Assembly: GCA_010015655.1 (NCBI GenBank)
Contig: ML976731.1
Coordinates: 47,275-111,274 of the forward strand
Direction of reading: 5' to 3'
Source of the DNA: Bimuria novae-zelandiae CBS 107.79
Lineage: Eukaryota > Ascomycota > Dothideomycetes > Pleosporales > Didymosphaeriaceae
Length of the DNA stretch: 64,000 bases
The notes under the pieces are model-generated. The model saw nothing but the letters and a program-made list of their open reading frames with translations. It made no database searches and had not been told where the DNA came from. Positions 1 to 11,696 of this stretch are shown piece by piece. Both the position numbers and the translations under genes were made by a program. Within the stretch, counting starts at the first letter, position 1; each line of letters opens with the position of its first letter.

Positions 1-2247
1 CAACTTGCTCGCCTGTAGCAACGGCGACAAGCGCTTGCAGCCTTCTCATGTCGTTCGCAGGCGGTGGGAGTGGGGGACCGAAATTGGCTTGGTCTCTTTC
101 CAGCTGCTGGTAGGATCGATACGAAGGAGCCGAGAGACTGTGGCTATGATAGCCTTGTTGTTGGCTGTAGAGAGGATGAGGTCGGTCCATAATCGAGGTA
201 CGAGCAGGCTTCTGCTCTTCGACAGGAGCCCCTGGTAGGTGTGACTCGACATAGCCATTGCTGTGCACGATGGCAGGATGATATTCAGTCATCGTAGAGT
301 TGGAAGGAGTAGGAATTCCTTCGCTACTACTCGAATCTTCGGGGGAAGTCCGCTGGATCGCCCGTGCAGGTTGTGCAGGGATGCTGGAGTTTATGGGTCC
401 GTTGTACCAAGCCTGGCGTTTGTTCCTCTTCGGAGTAACTGGAGGTTCTTGAGAAGTTCTCTTTGCGTCTGTCGCAGGCTGCTGCACATCAGATGCGGCA
501 TTAGCCTGTTGGTTGAAGTAAGACGGGTGCGGCGCAGTTGTAGGGCGAGCATGCACAGTCTGTCTTGGACTGCTCGTGTACTGCGGCCAAGCTTCTCGTT
601 GGTGATTTGGACTACCGATTTCAAGATTGGTCAGCCCTCTTTGTAAGGTAGTATCCCACGAGATACTAGTGCGCTTTTCGTGTTTCAAAGCGGGCCGAAG
701 GTCAGCGGGAGCGTGATAGGTGATTGGTCGCTGAGCAGGCCCGTCGATTTGCATTGGGCTCGGTTGACGGCGGGGCATGGGCGGAGGCGGGGCATGGTCG
801 AAGCTCTCGATACCAGGTAGTCTTGTCTGGGATGCTGCGGGCTGCGATGTGAATGAAGGCCGAGGGGCATCCGGAGTCTGATAGTAGCCTAATCCGCTAG
901 TGGCAGGCCGAGGTCCGGTGTAGGAGCCTGGGTGCCATGTGCGGCGTCTCCAATCTGCGTCCGCGTTCGATTCCCTGCGAGAACCGGAGAAGTTTGGTGC
1001 AACCGGACTTGCGTATGCGCTACTTTGGGCGGAAAAGGTTGATGCTGAAGATGACGGTACAGGCGTGATGTACTGAGGCGGGTATTGGCCTGGAGGCCCG
1101 GAGAAAGGATTGCCATTGGAAGGCACAGAGAGTCTACGTCCGGTAGGGCCTACACCGCTCCAAGAAACGGGGCGTGAGGCAGACGCTACAGGTGACTGTA
1201 CCGCAGAGCTGAAGCGGCTCGGACTTCCTGTAGCAGTGGAGAAAGTCGCAGAAGTAGGCGTTGTTGCATCATCATAGTCAACAATCTGCGGTCCAGGGCT
1301 GCCCATGAGTGGAGGATTGTACGTATCCAGAGTGTTGAGTGACAGACGTGCTCTTGCGGCTCCGTCGTTGGCCATCGCGAGCGGTGGGGGCCGACGCCGC
1401 GCATCCGGAGATGGGGCTACGCTGATACTCGAAGCGTTAGATGTGATACTGGATGCTGACAGGTTCCTGCTGTGCCCTCGACTATGTCCACCTGTACTTC
1501 CCAGGGTGTTGGCGCGAGAACGATTCCCAGGTGGTCGCACACGATCGGTCCGGATTTGTCTCTGAAACCGCGTGCCAGTTGCAGCTAAAGAATCGGCGGG
1601 GATATCATCGTTGACATGGACTGTCTGTGCATGCTGTCGCAGGTTGTCAAGTCGGGAGAACCGTCGAGTGCAGTGGCACTGAAAAGGGCGTTCGCCTGTG
1701 TGCTTGCTGTGATGCATCAGTAGACTGCAGCAACATTGTCAAAGATGGGGCCATACCGAATGTGGCGGGCAAGGTGCTCGCTCCTCGTAAAACTCAAATG
1801 GCACGGCGGGAAATCAGTGCAAAAGAAGCGCTGCCCTTTCTTTTTCTTGGACGCCGATTTCGAATCTCCATTCACGCTTTCGTCATCGGAACCTTCTTTC
1901 CCGTCCTCTTCGGCGCCACCCATTTCTACATCCTGTGAGCCTACAGACTGCGAAGAACGATGCGAGTCCTCGCGGTTCAAAGGCTGCCTAGCAGGATCGG
2001 TGCTAAGTTCGCGTGAAGGCGTGAAGGGCGACGAGGGAAGAGGGCGCTGGCCAGCAAGGCCACCGAAGCTGTTACGTGTGGGTGTCTTCGCTGACGGGTC
2101 TTCGGTGCGTGCATCGTCGGCCGGCTTCGGGATGCTGAAGAAGTTGCTGTTGGGTCGAGGTGTGGTCGGAGTCGTCTCTCCGCCTGGTCGGACAGGGGAA
2201 GGCTCCGGTACCGATAATGTGGTGTTGACTGCTTGGAAGGCAGACAT
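1..2247 (-). CDS. C2H2 zinc-finger transcription factor (3' end outside window)
   Basis: Nuclear DNA-binding regulator, target genes unknown. Exon 1 runs 2247-1757 and ends in the first zinc finger (C-x4-C, then [13 protein letters not shown]). A 50-bp intron (1756-1707, GTATGG...CACAG) separates it from exon 2, which resumes [12 protein letters not shown] and gives a second finger ([17 protein letters not shown]). From there the frame stays open to the window edge, so the C-terminus is missing. The tandem fingers carry the classic TGERPF linker. The rest is low-complexity Ser/Pro/Gln-rich sequence typical of fungal activators, and an acidic stretch followed by a Lys-rich stretch precedes the fingers. 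I chose the ATG at 2247 (MSAFQAV) over an in-frame upstream codon at 2268 because it looks like the usual family start. The fingers resemble the yeast Usv1/Rgm1/Com2 type, but orthology is not established. The upstream region of about 2.9 kb is unusually long, as is common for regulators. Confidence 0.85.
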
Positions 2248-5160
2248 TTCGAATACTACGTACGTCACAGAACGTTATTAGTATTCGGCGTGGTCTCCGT
2301 GGTGTTGTCTGAAGACGCGCTGTGCCTCGCGACCAACGACGAGCTCGCGGTCGTCAGCGGATGGGCAGATTCTCTGCGAGACCACTTGGCCGGTACCCGG
2401 GGAAGCTAGATGGCTAACGCAGCAATGTCGCAGAGCCGCATGGAGGTCGACGGCGTAGTGCTGTAGGTCCTCGCGTCGTGTCGGAGGAGGCTGGGAATGA
2501 AGCTGATGACGAATCGAGGCCGGCGCACGTGTGACATCCGGGCCGGGGACTACGCTCGAAGATGAAGCGAAATCAACTAACAGCTACGATTCGGCGGGTC
2601 GAAATGTGGTGCAGATAGGGGGCATCCACAGCCAGGTGGTGGTGCTGCAGGCTCGAGGTGGATGCGGCGAGTGCCCGCGGCAGTGACGCTGATAAGCTGG
2701 AGGGGTGATCGTCCCCCGCCACCAAAGACGACGCGCGGGAACTGCAGCGTTTATGCACACAAAGGCACGGGCGGTGACGAGCAGGGTGTGCGGCTCTCAC
2801 AGATGCACGAGGCCAGTTCCAACGGACGCCGAGAGCCGAACAACAACTTCGTGCAGGCAGGACGAGCGAGCGGATTGGGGGCGCTCGAGGTCAAAATGCG
2901 ACGCAACGGGCATGCGAGAGGCTGGTCTCATGTAAGCAACCTAGCGTCCTTGGTCGTATGTTCGTGCCCTGGCCCCGAGCGTCGCAGCTGGGGTTAAAAT
3001 CCGATCCGCCCTGCGACGCGCGCCAACTCTGCTTGCAGATCCTTTAAAGACCCGATCCTGCGTCCGTCAACGCACACTTCAGGCGCTGGCCAAGCCCGCC
3101 GTCTAAGCACGACACAGGTGAGCGCACGCAGCACTCTCGATGATGCACCGAGGCGCCCTGAGGACACCGTAAGCCCGTCTCGCAGCGATGTACGAGTCCT
3201 ACCGTGCAGGGACCAGCCATGCAGGTGGGGGTTTTGAGACATGCTCCCGCCCGACACTGCAGGACCTGAGCAGGTGCAACAACGGCATTTTTCCCAGCGC
3301 GAAAAATGCGTGCCTGGGTCAGGAAAGACTCACTCCAACTGAAGCATTGTGCGCCTCGTCTTAATCAAGGGCCCGATTCAAGGCCTCACCGCCATGTTTC
3401 ACGTGCCGTGTGAGACTGGAGCGTTGAGCGCACTTGCGGACGTGTGAAGCTCAGCCCACGATTTGTCGTCAGCGTGTGCTCGAACATGTCGGCCTAGACG
3501 CGACCATTGGCCGTACGAGTATGCCCTCCGTCAGGCGTTGTGTGCAGGAAATTAACACCGCGATCCAGCGTGGCTGCAAGGGCTGCTAGGGTGTGCTCAA
3601 ACGTGATCCACAGGACAGGACATTTCGCTGTACCTTGCTGAAGCGAAAAGCTAGCCAGCCGATAGTGCAGCCAGGCTTCCGTGGGTCGATAAAACAGTCG
3701 CACTTTGAGCAGACGGCTCGATGCAATGCCGCCGCTTCCCTCCCACACTGTCGTCGTATGTAAAGTAGGCGATGCATGGATGCCTGGTGAGTTTGTAGAA
3801 TGATAAACTTTCCTTGTTCCGTCTGCCCGATCAGCCCCAGGTAGGAGAAGCGAGCGCGATACGCGCGCGCAACCACGGACGTACTCCACTGAAACAATAC
3901 GGAACGGGTCAGCTGATGCATCATGTTGCAAGGTTCGGCAAGTCCAGCGCTATTTGGGTGACAATTAAAGCTGCTGTTGCAGCCACTATTAATTCTGTCA
4001 ATATGCCCGGTAGGCTCAAGGATACCATTACATTGATGGGTGGCAGACCGTTCGCGAACTTTGACGGATGCATAGAGCTGGACCCGTACAGCGGAGAGCC
4101 CTAAAACAGTCAACTTCTCCGATCGGAGCCTCAGTAAGATAGTTGCGCTAGCGTATTGCTCCGGTGGTTGTCGAATTTGACTGCTGGGAGGAAAGCCACT
4201 GAGGCCGTTCGGTTGGGCGACAAAACGAGGCCGAGATATTGGCAATGGACGGATGGTGTTGAGGGGCATTTGGTTGGGCACGGTGACTCGAGATCTGCGC
4301 TAGCCGGATGCATTACGTCACCTTACAGCTTGTAGCGCTGTTCCTGAGTAAGGGATGGCGCCGCGTGAACGCACGGCATCCGCCGCCGCGGCCTATCGAT
4401 AGCGAGCTTGGACTGCCGCTGTCGCAGGGCAAACTGTAGCAAACTCTTCGGCAGTGCGCGTGTGTGAGTCCTTGAGAAAGGCGCATCCCTTGTCTGTGCT
4501 CGTGCTCGGTGGACTTGAATGAAGTGGCGGTCAGTGTTGGTACTGTAAGGGTCTGTTGGCGACGCCGGCAGCAGTTGGTGTCCGGGACCGGGGTTTTTAA
4601 GTGAGCGCCGGACAAAATCTTGCGGTGCGCTACAGATGGTTAACCGGGTGTCGTCCTCGCATTTCGACGAGACTAGAAAGTAGCGAAGGTACCGAGAAGA
4701 GGTGGTTGTGATGAAAGTTTTGCGCAGGAAAGAGCCCGGAAGCGACTTTGCACACGTGACTAAGCGTCGCTATCTATAGACACGCCGTGATCCACCCCTG
4801 CCCTGGGTATACCTCATGTGTGTAGATTCAGCCCACGCTACCCGCTTGCTTTTTGCTTCTACCAATTTGATGCTGAAAGTATCGTGATGCAACCTACTTG
4901 AAAGCTTAGGTACACGTCGGACACTATCAAGCCCCAAAAGCTGCGTTATAGAACAATCGACTTTACAGAACGAATCAAACAGCAATGCCTGTCAGACTAA
5001 ATGTTTCATTACATACGCAGCACATTGATACTCGACTACATGTGCTACACATCCCACCCCATCCATCCCTTTCGAATCCACACTATACAATTCACCCCTT
5101 TTTCCCTCATCTGACAACACATACCCTCACACGCCAGAACCATCTCATCCAGAGGAGAAA
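2248..5160. other. Long intergenic region, no supported gene
   Basis: About 2.9 kb lies between the start of the C2H2 factor and the stop of the formamidase. All open frames here are short, lack recognisable motifs and overlap one another on both strands. It probably holds the promoter and 5' leader of the transcription factor. A TACTAA-like motif and an ACGTAG acceptor-like site lie just before the chosen ATG (around 2250-2285), so a 5'UTR intron is possible. Confidence 0.5.
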
Positions 5161-6664
5161 CTAACTACTCGCATAAGCGCACGCCCCTAGGTCTCTGTTC
5201 TCCGCCTTCGTTTCCGGCCGGATGTCAAAGTCGAAGATATCCATCGGCAGCCCGATCGTCGTGCACGCATTCGGGATGTCCACGATACCCGCGATGTGCC
5301 CCTGAATCGGGGCGCAGCTGAGGAGGAGGTAGATTTGGTAGTCGTCGTAGCCTTTACCCGCGTCAACACACCGTCCGTCTCAAGCATATCCCATCGGAGG
5401 CGCTTACCATATCTCTTCAAGTACTCAATAACCCTCAAACAAGTCTGTCGATACGCAACCGTCGCATCAAGATAGTGCTGCTTCCCATGCTCATCCACGC
5501 TGAACCCCTCAAAATACAGCATCCTGCCCGGGCCAAACTGCGGCTCTACAGGCCCGGGGATGTACAGCGGGGACTTCATGCCAAGCTGTGCGACGCCGCC
5601 CTTCATCATTGTGAACTTGAGCGTGATCACGCCCGCCATCTCGATGGCGCCGCAGAAACTGATCTCGCCGTCACCTTGCGAGAAATGGAGGTCGCCGACG
5701 CTGAACTTCGCGCCCTTGACGTACACGGGGAGGTAGATTTTACTGCCCCGCGAGAGGTTCTTGATATCACAGTTTCCGCCGTGCTCCGGGCGTCCGGGAA
5801 TCGTCCTCGCGCCTTCTTTGCCAATCTTTTCTTTCACGTCGGCGGAAGCGGTGCCGGCGTGCACGTTCTGTGGGTTGGGGGGCTGCGCGACGATGCGGTC
5901 TTTATTGTGGGCGTGCGCCGAGATGAGCTCGCCTTCGCGCTTGTTCCAGGTGTCGAGGACGTCTTGCGAGGGCGCGCAGCCGAGGATACCCGGGTGGATG
6001 AGGCCGGCGAAGCGGACGCCAGGGATGTGGCGCGAGGAGCAGAAGATGCCTTCGAAGTCCCAGATGGCTTTTGCGCTGCATGTCCGATGTCAGCAAGATC
6101 TTGACCAGTTACTACCTCACCAAGTTTTGTCTTCTCTAGTCGGAGTTGAGTGGACAGGGAGAAGGAGGACGTACGGCTTTGGATATATTTCATCGAGGAA
6201 TCCGCCACCGTTTTCCTTCCCAAAGATACCCGTGAAGCCCCACGGCTGCTCCTGCAGCGGCTGCACGTCTTGGATCTCTACGAGCAGAACATCACCAGGC
6301 TCGGCGGTCTCAATTTCGAAGGGCCCGGTGAGGTAGTGGATCTTTGTGAGATCGACGTCGCGAACATCATCTGCGGAGTCGTTGTTGCCAATCTGACCAC
6401 CGGTCCAGTCAAGGCATTCGATTTTGACGACTTCGCCGTTCTTGATGGTGCCGGCAAAGGGAACTATGGGAGATCAGTGGTTGGAGCTGCGACGTTTAGA
6501 ATTGATGAGTAGTCTACCGTCAGGATGCCAACGATTCTATGTCGTATTAGCCTGAAGTTGAATGTTAGTCGTAGAGGGGTGGTGCTTACATGTAGCACCT
6601 TCTGCTCCGCTGCGGGTGTGTCTAGGGATACCTTTGCGGCATAGCGGATCTCTTGCTTGCCCAT
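5161..6664 (-). CDS. fmdS: Formamidase (acetamidase/formamidase family)
   Basis: Cytosolic amidase that hydrolyses formamide to formate and ammonia, allowing use of formamide as a nitrogen source (FmdA/AmdA family, as Aspergillus FmdS). Five exons join in frame to 413 aa, the usual family length: 6664-6590, 6536-6518, 6463-6175, 6075-5408 and 5351-5161. Introns are 53, 54, 99 and 56 bp. Exon 2 is a 19-nt microexon encoding NRWHPD plus one base; leaving it out breaks the frame and removes a conserved stretch. Family hallmarks seen include ECLDWTGGQIGNNDSADDV near the N-terminus, then VRFAGLIHPGILGCAPS, ARTIPGRPEHGGNCDIKNLS, VGDLHFSQGDGEISFCGAIE and, at the C-terminus, APIQGHIAGIVDIPNACTTI. Start: ATG 6664 (MGKQEIRYA). 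The substrate could also be another short amide. Confidence 0.93.
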
Positions 6665-7196
6665 GATTTGCACAGGTATCGAGCAATTGTCTCACAAATG
6701 TGGAAGAATATTGGAAAGAGCAAAGTAATGAATCAAGAACTGATCTTGTTCAATGGATTGCGGGTGTTAGTGGGGTTTAAATCATGTAGCATGATGACCG
6801 CGGGGAACCAAATCATATCGTCACTCAATCGATACCAGAGCCCAGCCCCAGCTTCCGTGGAAGTAGTCTAAGCCATTAACCGCGGATAGGGGAGCAAGGA
6901 AGCTGATAAGCTGGAGATACCAGAGCTGTTACGTATCCAAGCTTGAGCTTCTGCGGACAGAGCTCGGAACTGAGCTTATAGCCATGGCCCCGCAGCGGGG
7001 TACGCCAACAACGGGACTTGCACACGCGGTAAGCAGTCGACGCGACGTTTTTAGGGGACATTTGCAGCTGTTAGTACTTCGCAAGCACAATGGTGTTATC
7101 AATGTTATTCATTTATGTTCGTGTATCATCTTCGAGCCTATGTACCACTGATTATGTACGCTCCGGGATAATATAGCCCCTTTTGGTATGTTCAGT
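6665..7196. other. Intergenic region
   Basis: About 530 bp upstream of the formamidase and downstream of the UsgS-like gene, both on the minus strand. No supported gene. It likely holds the formamidase promoter; no specific nitrogen-regulatory site can be claimed. Confidence 0.4.
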
Positions 7197-8480
7197 CTAA
7201 CTGTACATCTTTCGCGGTGTTTGTTGCACTTCCGAACGATAGCTGTCCTTGTTGGCCGTCTCAATGTTGTATTTGTCCATCTCGTGCCATGGAAGGTTCA
7301 GAAAGTCGTGCTTATTCTTCCAGTGAACGGACTCCTTCCTGAACTCTTCAGCTTCAGAAGGAGCCGGGGGCGGGTCGGTGATCTTGGTGATCAGATAAGC
7401 AGTCGAAGCTTCCGCGAGGCCGTAGATGAGGACGCCAAAAAGCGGTATCTTGACAAACACGTAGAAGCCCAGTCCAAAGCCGAACAGCACGCCAGCTCGG
7501 TCTTTGAACCACATCGCTTTCTGTTCCTTGGAATAATGCACACGGGAGAAGTACGGCTCAAGCTGAGGTGACGTTAGTGAGTGGAATTGCCGGGGTATGT
7601 GTAGGAAACACTTACAAGTTCACGCATAAGCGTGCGGGACGAGAAGTAGGACTGCAAAAAGGAGACCAAGTATCGTCGCGGCATCAAAAGGGAGGCTGCA
7701 AATATAACCATAGCTGGCTGAGGACCGACAGATTTCTGGAAAGTGTAGAAACTGGCTGCTGGAAGCACGAAGCGGCCGACGTAGGGAACGTATGAGAGAG
7801 CCAGTACTGCAAGAGAGATACCGGCTTTGCGTCCGTATCTGATGGCGAAAGCGGTGAGTGCTTGCTTCAAAGGCGTCTTAGGCTCTTTCTTCGGAGCATG
7901 CGTCTGGTACATGCTCAAATTCGGGTAGTACATGGCCCTTAGGTTGTGCGGATCCTCGGACTTGTGCTTCTGAAAGTAGGTCTGGTCAACCCAGCTCAGG
8001 GAGTCCATGAACATCTGATCAAGTGTCGGCGTAATATATCGCATAAGTGTCATCAAAAAGAAAGGTAGTTGGAGGACCGAGTGCTCAAGGAACTGCAAGC
8101 CATCTACCACAGCATCGTCCCACTGGGCGTGGTCCATGTTCACAACGAAGGATAAGATCCATAGTAGGGTCCTGATGCCGACAGTCTAAAGTCTCGTTAG
8201 CCAGAAGCAGAGGGTGCGTAACTCCCCAGCCATTAGAAGAGTCAACGTCGAGCGGAACGTACCGGTATAGAAACAATGATTCGGATAGCAATTCCTGCAG
8301 CAACAGCCAAGGCGGCTTGGCGATAGTGCGTGGAAGTGAATAGACCTGGGTTCTGGAGAGCTCGATTCACTGCAGGTAGTAAGTCTCAGTATAGATGATG
8401 TGTAGCTTTGGTGAGCGCTTACCACCGACAAGAGTGAGCTGAGCTCCCCTGAGTATGGCATTGTGGTCGAAGTTCGACAT
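7197..8480 (-). CDS. usgS: UsgS-like transmembrane protein
   Basis: Membrane protein of the family annotated as UsgS in Aspergillus; its molecular function is unknown. Four exons join in frame to 366 aa: 8480-8423, 8369-8263, 8185-7616 and 7562-7197. Introns are 53, 77 and 53 bp with GTAAGC, GTACGT and GTAAGT donors. The N-terminus (MSNFDHNAILRGAQLTLVG) and the following VNRALQNPGLFTSTHYRQAA match the family as I remember it. Several hydrophobic stretches suggest four to six membrane segments: around AVAAGIAIRIIVSIP, LLWILSFVV, the LPFFLMTLM region, GISLAVLALSYVPYVG, PAMVIFAASLLM and FGFGLGFYVFVKIPLFGVLIYG. The C-terminal tail is polar and ends at a TAG (7199-7197). The neighbour INP1 is divergent, with about 460 bp between them. 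Confidence 0.85.
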
Positions 8481-8941
8481 GGTCGCGTGCTACGTTGAGT
8501 ACGTGACCGGGAGCGGTATGAAACGTAGAAGATCCAACGGAATGGCAACTTCAGGATCTATGAAGGAACTGGTGGGACACGCAGAATGACGTACGCGCCG
8601 GGTCCGAGCGCACTGGCCTATAGGAGCAAAAGAGCCTGTCCACTGGTTGACTGGCGCATATTCCGTGTTTACACGCACACTGCTGCATATACAGCGACTT
8701 CCAGCACCTGCATTTTGCGTGATTAGTGACCGAGGCACCTATCTCGACGCAGGAGCTGTCGACACCCGCCTGAAACCCTGCGACCTAGCGTGACCGTCCC
8801 AGCCGCGCACGCGCGTGAACTCCGCCTTCGCTTTGCTCACCACCACCCATTCATACTCTCACTAGTCGCATCAAATCTCGCCGCTCGCCGCCTCTCATCT
8901 CGACCGGCGAAGGATAGATATGCCCCCCTGAGGTCCAGAAC
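8481..8941. promoter_or_regulatory. Shared divergent promoter region, usgS-like / INP1
   Basis: 460 bp separate the ATG of the minus-strand UsgS-like gene (8480) from the ATG of plus-strand INP1 (8942). Both promoters must lie here. No specific binding site is claimed. Confidence 0.5.
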
Positions 8942-10781
8942 ATGTCTTCTCCGACGCCGGCGTCCAGCCCAGCGCATGCGCCCGAACGTGTCTCGAATGC
9001 ACCCGTCCGCCGCTCGTTCACGCTCCCGGCCCGCATCGTGAACAGGTCCTCGTCACCCGCACCTGCCTCCAGCACCGACGGGATAGAAACCCTCTTTGTG
9101 TGTGCATCTACGAAGATTGTATCATTCACCGCCGCCCCTTCGACTAGACGCACATCGCCTTCGCGCCGGCGTAGTCCCAACCGCGACGCGATCCCTTGGA
9201 GATCGACAACAGAACGCACACAGGCAGTCGGTTCGTGAGACATGCCTGGGGTGCCAGTGGTGTGGCTAACTGGACTCAGGCCCTCTGCGTGTCTACCGCG
9301 TGACCTCCTCCAATGTCTCATTCCTTAACTCCGGCAACCTCCTGCACACTATATTTCCGCGCTCACAATGCTGGTGCGTTGACGGTAAATCGATTTTCGT
9401 GCTACGGATACGACAGGACACGTACTACCGCATAGAATTACCGCATGAGACGGCCGAAGACAAAGAGAAAGTGGAAGCCTTCAAGAATGTGCTAGGGCAG
9501 GTGCTGCAGTACGAGCGGACGCAATGTCCCTTCACACGCGGTTTTGAGGTGAAGCTTCCAGAACGTCCGACAACACCGCCGCGCAGACACCGGCCAAAGA
9601 AAGTAACCGAGAAAGTGAAGAAGTGGACGTTTGACAAGACGTGGATGCCGGAGAATGGCTCGCGGCCTGCTACGCCGGTCTTGGGGGTTTCAGACGCTGG
9701 TACCGCGTCTTCCTACGAGGAAGATGACACTTCAAGCGTCTGCACCGACAGGAGCGAACCAGCACCCGACACCCCGGCTACACAGTTGGAAGCTACCCCG
9801 CCGAAGCCCGCATTGCGGCCCGCACCCGCACCACGAGTGTCCGTCTCTGAACGCGCAAAATTGTTCCAAGGAGCGCGGTCCGTCACAGCGCCCATGGCTC
9901 GAAGCAGTCGACGGTCGACCATTTCGAGCGAAGCCATACCGGAGGAAGCTGCTCAACACAGCAACGAAGGCCAAGATAGGATGAGCTCAACAATAAAACC
10001 CCACCTCGAGAGGAAGGAGTCTACCGACACGCAAAGCTTATTGTCGACTGTCGATTCGTTCTACTCATTCGACACATCTTCCCCACGCAGCCCTTCGCCC
10101 CCGTACCTGGACGCGGAAGCTGAGCCCTTCAATCACTGGGCCGGAGAAGGTAGCAGTGCGGAGGAGGGAGGACGGGGCCGTAGCAAGCACCGGCGGCAGA
10201 CTTCCGAGTTGACTGTGAGGGCATCATCCGAGCCCGCAGGTGGAGAAGCTCCTTTGACTCCAACGGAGAATCAACCTGTTTCTACGCCCACCATCGAAGT
10301 GCACCTATCACCGGCACCGTCTACGCCTCCGCTAGTGAGCGATTCGGACGATGACAGTCTTGGACTGCCAGCCCTCGACGCAGCTACACCACCGGATGCT
10401 ATTCGCATGAAACGGCTTACGGGTGCATCACAAAAGCGTGCATTCTCACCAATGCCGCAACCGCAAAACCTGTTCCGTCCGCCTACCAACGGTCCCGGGA
10501 AGCAATTCGCGAATGCCCTCATCCGAAGAACAGCCGAAATCGTCCTCGGACCACCCGCGCATCTTGTCCAGCTCATGCTGAGCATCGCAGCTAGGATCTC
10601 CGATGGCATATTCAGCTTCAACACTTACCGCATGCGCAACAACGTCGAAAACATTCCCGGGTCGTGGCTGTCAGATGATGAAGAGGAAGACTGGATAGGT
10701 GAGGATGACTTTGGCATCCCGCTGCGCACATTGGATGAGCCGGCTTCTAGACGGAAGGGCTTTTTCACGGATCTTGATTGA
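8942..10781 (+). CDS. INP1: Inheritance of peroxisomes protein 1 (INP1)
   Basis: Peripheral peroxisomal protein; in yeast Inp1 anchors peroxisomes at the mother-cell cortex so that they are retained at division. Exon 1 is 8942-9230. A 49-bp intron (9231-9279, donor GTTCGT, acceptor CTCAG) follows, and exon 2 is 9280-10781, giving 596 aa in frame. Across the junction the product reads TERTQAVG then PLRVYRVTSSNVSFLNSGN, followed by FPRSQCWCVDGKSIFVLRIRQDTYYRIELP. This is the conserved Inp1 (PH-like) domain, at about residues 90-180. The remaining 400 residues are Ser/Pro/Glu-rich and probably disordered. A hydrophobic helix near the C-terminus (around PPAHLVQLMLSIAARISDGI) recalls the peroxisome-binding part. 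The donor GTTCGT is weak, but the join restores the conserved frame exactly. Confidence 0.9.
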
Positions 10782-11172
10782 AGTCGTCAGACCAGACGAT
10801 TTCGCGGAGCCTATCTTGTAGGCTGTTTTGCATATCGTGTTTCAAGATACCAGGCGTTTATGATTGCATTTTCGGGACGGCTTGGCTACATCTCACGGCC
10901 GCTGTATTGGGTTCTTGTACAATGTCAGCGACTTTTCACAGTACTTGTTTGTAATAACATAGAGACGGAGGCCTAGCACGCACTTTTGACGGCCGGGTAA
11001 TGATATTCTATATCATAATGTCTTTATCTTATGTTACATGTTCCAGGTCAGAGAACATGCAAAAAAGTAGACGCTCGCGTTCTCATGCATGGGTTGGCCG
11101 ATATCGTCTACGTCCAGCGTCACCTGAGTTGCTGCATAGACACCGCGACCGCAAAAAGTAACGGTTCATCTT
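10782..11172. other. Intergenic region between INP1 and tRNA-Ile
   Basis: About 390 bp with no open frame of note. It probably contains the INP1 3'UTR and the 3' flank of the tRNA gene. Confidence 0.4.
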
Positions 11173-11256
11173 GGTCAGTACGGGGGTCGAACCCGCGACC
11201 TTGGCGTTGACAGGAAGCTATTAGCACCACGCTCTAACCAACTGAGCTAACCGACC
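11173..11256 (-). tRNA. tRNA-Ile(AAT): tRNA-Ile (anticodon AAT) with an 11-nt intron
   Basis: The minus strand folds as a standard tRNA. The acceptor stem is GGTCGGT/ACTGACC and the D arm is GCTCAGTTGGTTAGAGC. The anticodon stem is TGGTG/CGCCA with loop CTAATAA (anticodon AAT, decoding ATT), and the T arm contains GGTTCGA. An insert of 11 nt (11218-11208) sits one base 3' of the anticodon, the canonical place for eukaryotic tRNA introns. Removing it leaves 73 nt. Internal A and B boxes for RNA polymerase III are intact. The exact intron edges could slide by a base. Confidence 0.95.
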
Positions 11257-11696
11257 AGTTGTTGTTTGATTGATAGAAAAGTGAGCTAACGATAAACCTA
11301 TATAGCAGCAGAGTGGATAAGTCAAGAGGCCCAAGGGAAGAAGCGTACTGTAATAGTAGTATGAGTTTTCATGTTTTGATGGTTGCGCGATTGGAGGGGT
11401 ATAGTGGGGCAGTAGGACCGGCCTGACGCACTGGTACGAGTTAGCGAGGACAGGGTTATAATAGTTCTATAGAACTTTTATCTTTAACTGTTACCCTAAG
11501 ATGTGTAGTAGAAAGGCGAACTACATAATCTATGTGCAAGAGGAGATGCATCTTTCAAGGCTTGCACTTTGCAGTTGCAGCCACCAGAGGGAGCTGATGC
11601 TGACGGTTAACAATGTCCGGCTAAAGTCCGATTGGACGGCGCCATAACAGCAGATGACACGCACAAGCGAACCACCAACTATCAACCCCGGTGCCC
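11257..11696. other. Intergenic region upstream of homeobox gene
   Basis: About 440 bp with no gene; presumably the promoter of the downstream homeobox/C2H2 factor. Confidence 0.4.

Noticed and set aside
1736..2281. 181-codon plus-strand frame
   Set aside because: Exact antisense of exon 1 of the C2H2 factor; explained by its codon bias.
3586..4281. 231-codon minus-strand frame
   Set aside because: Overlaps other frames on both strands, no domain, no splice continuation, composition like random coding of GC-rich intergenic sequence.
5475..6336. Plus-strand frames of 209 and 191 codons
   Set aside because: Antisense shadows of the formamidase, whose exons are well supported.
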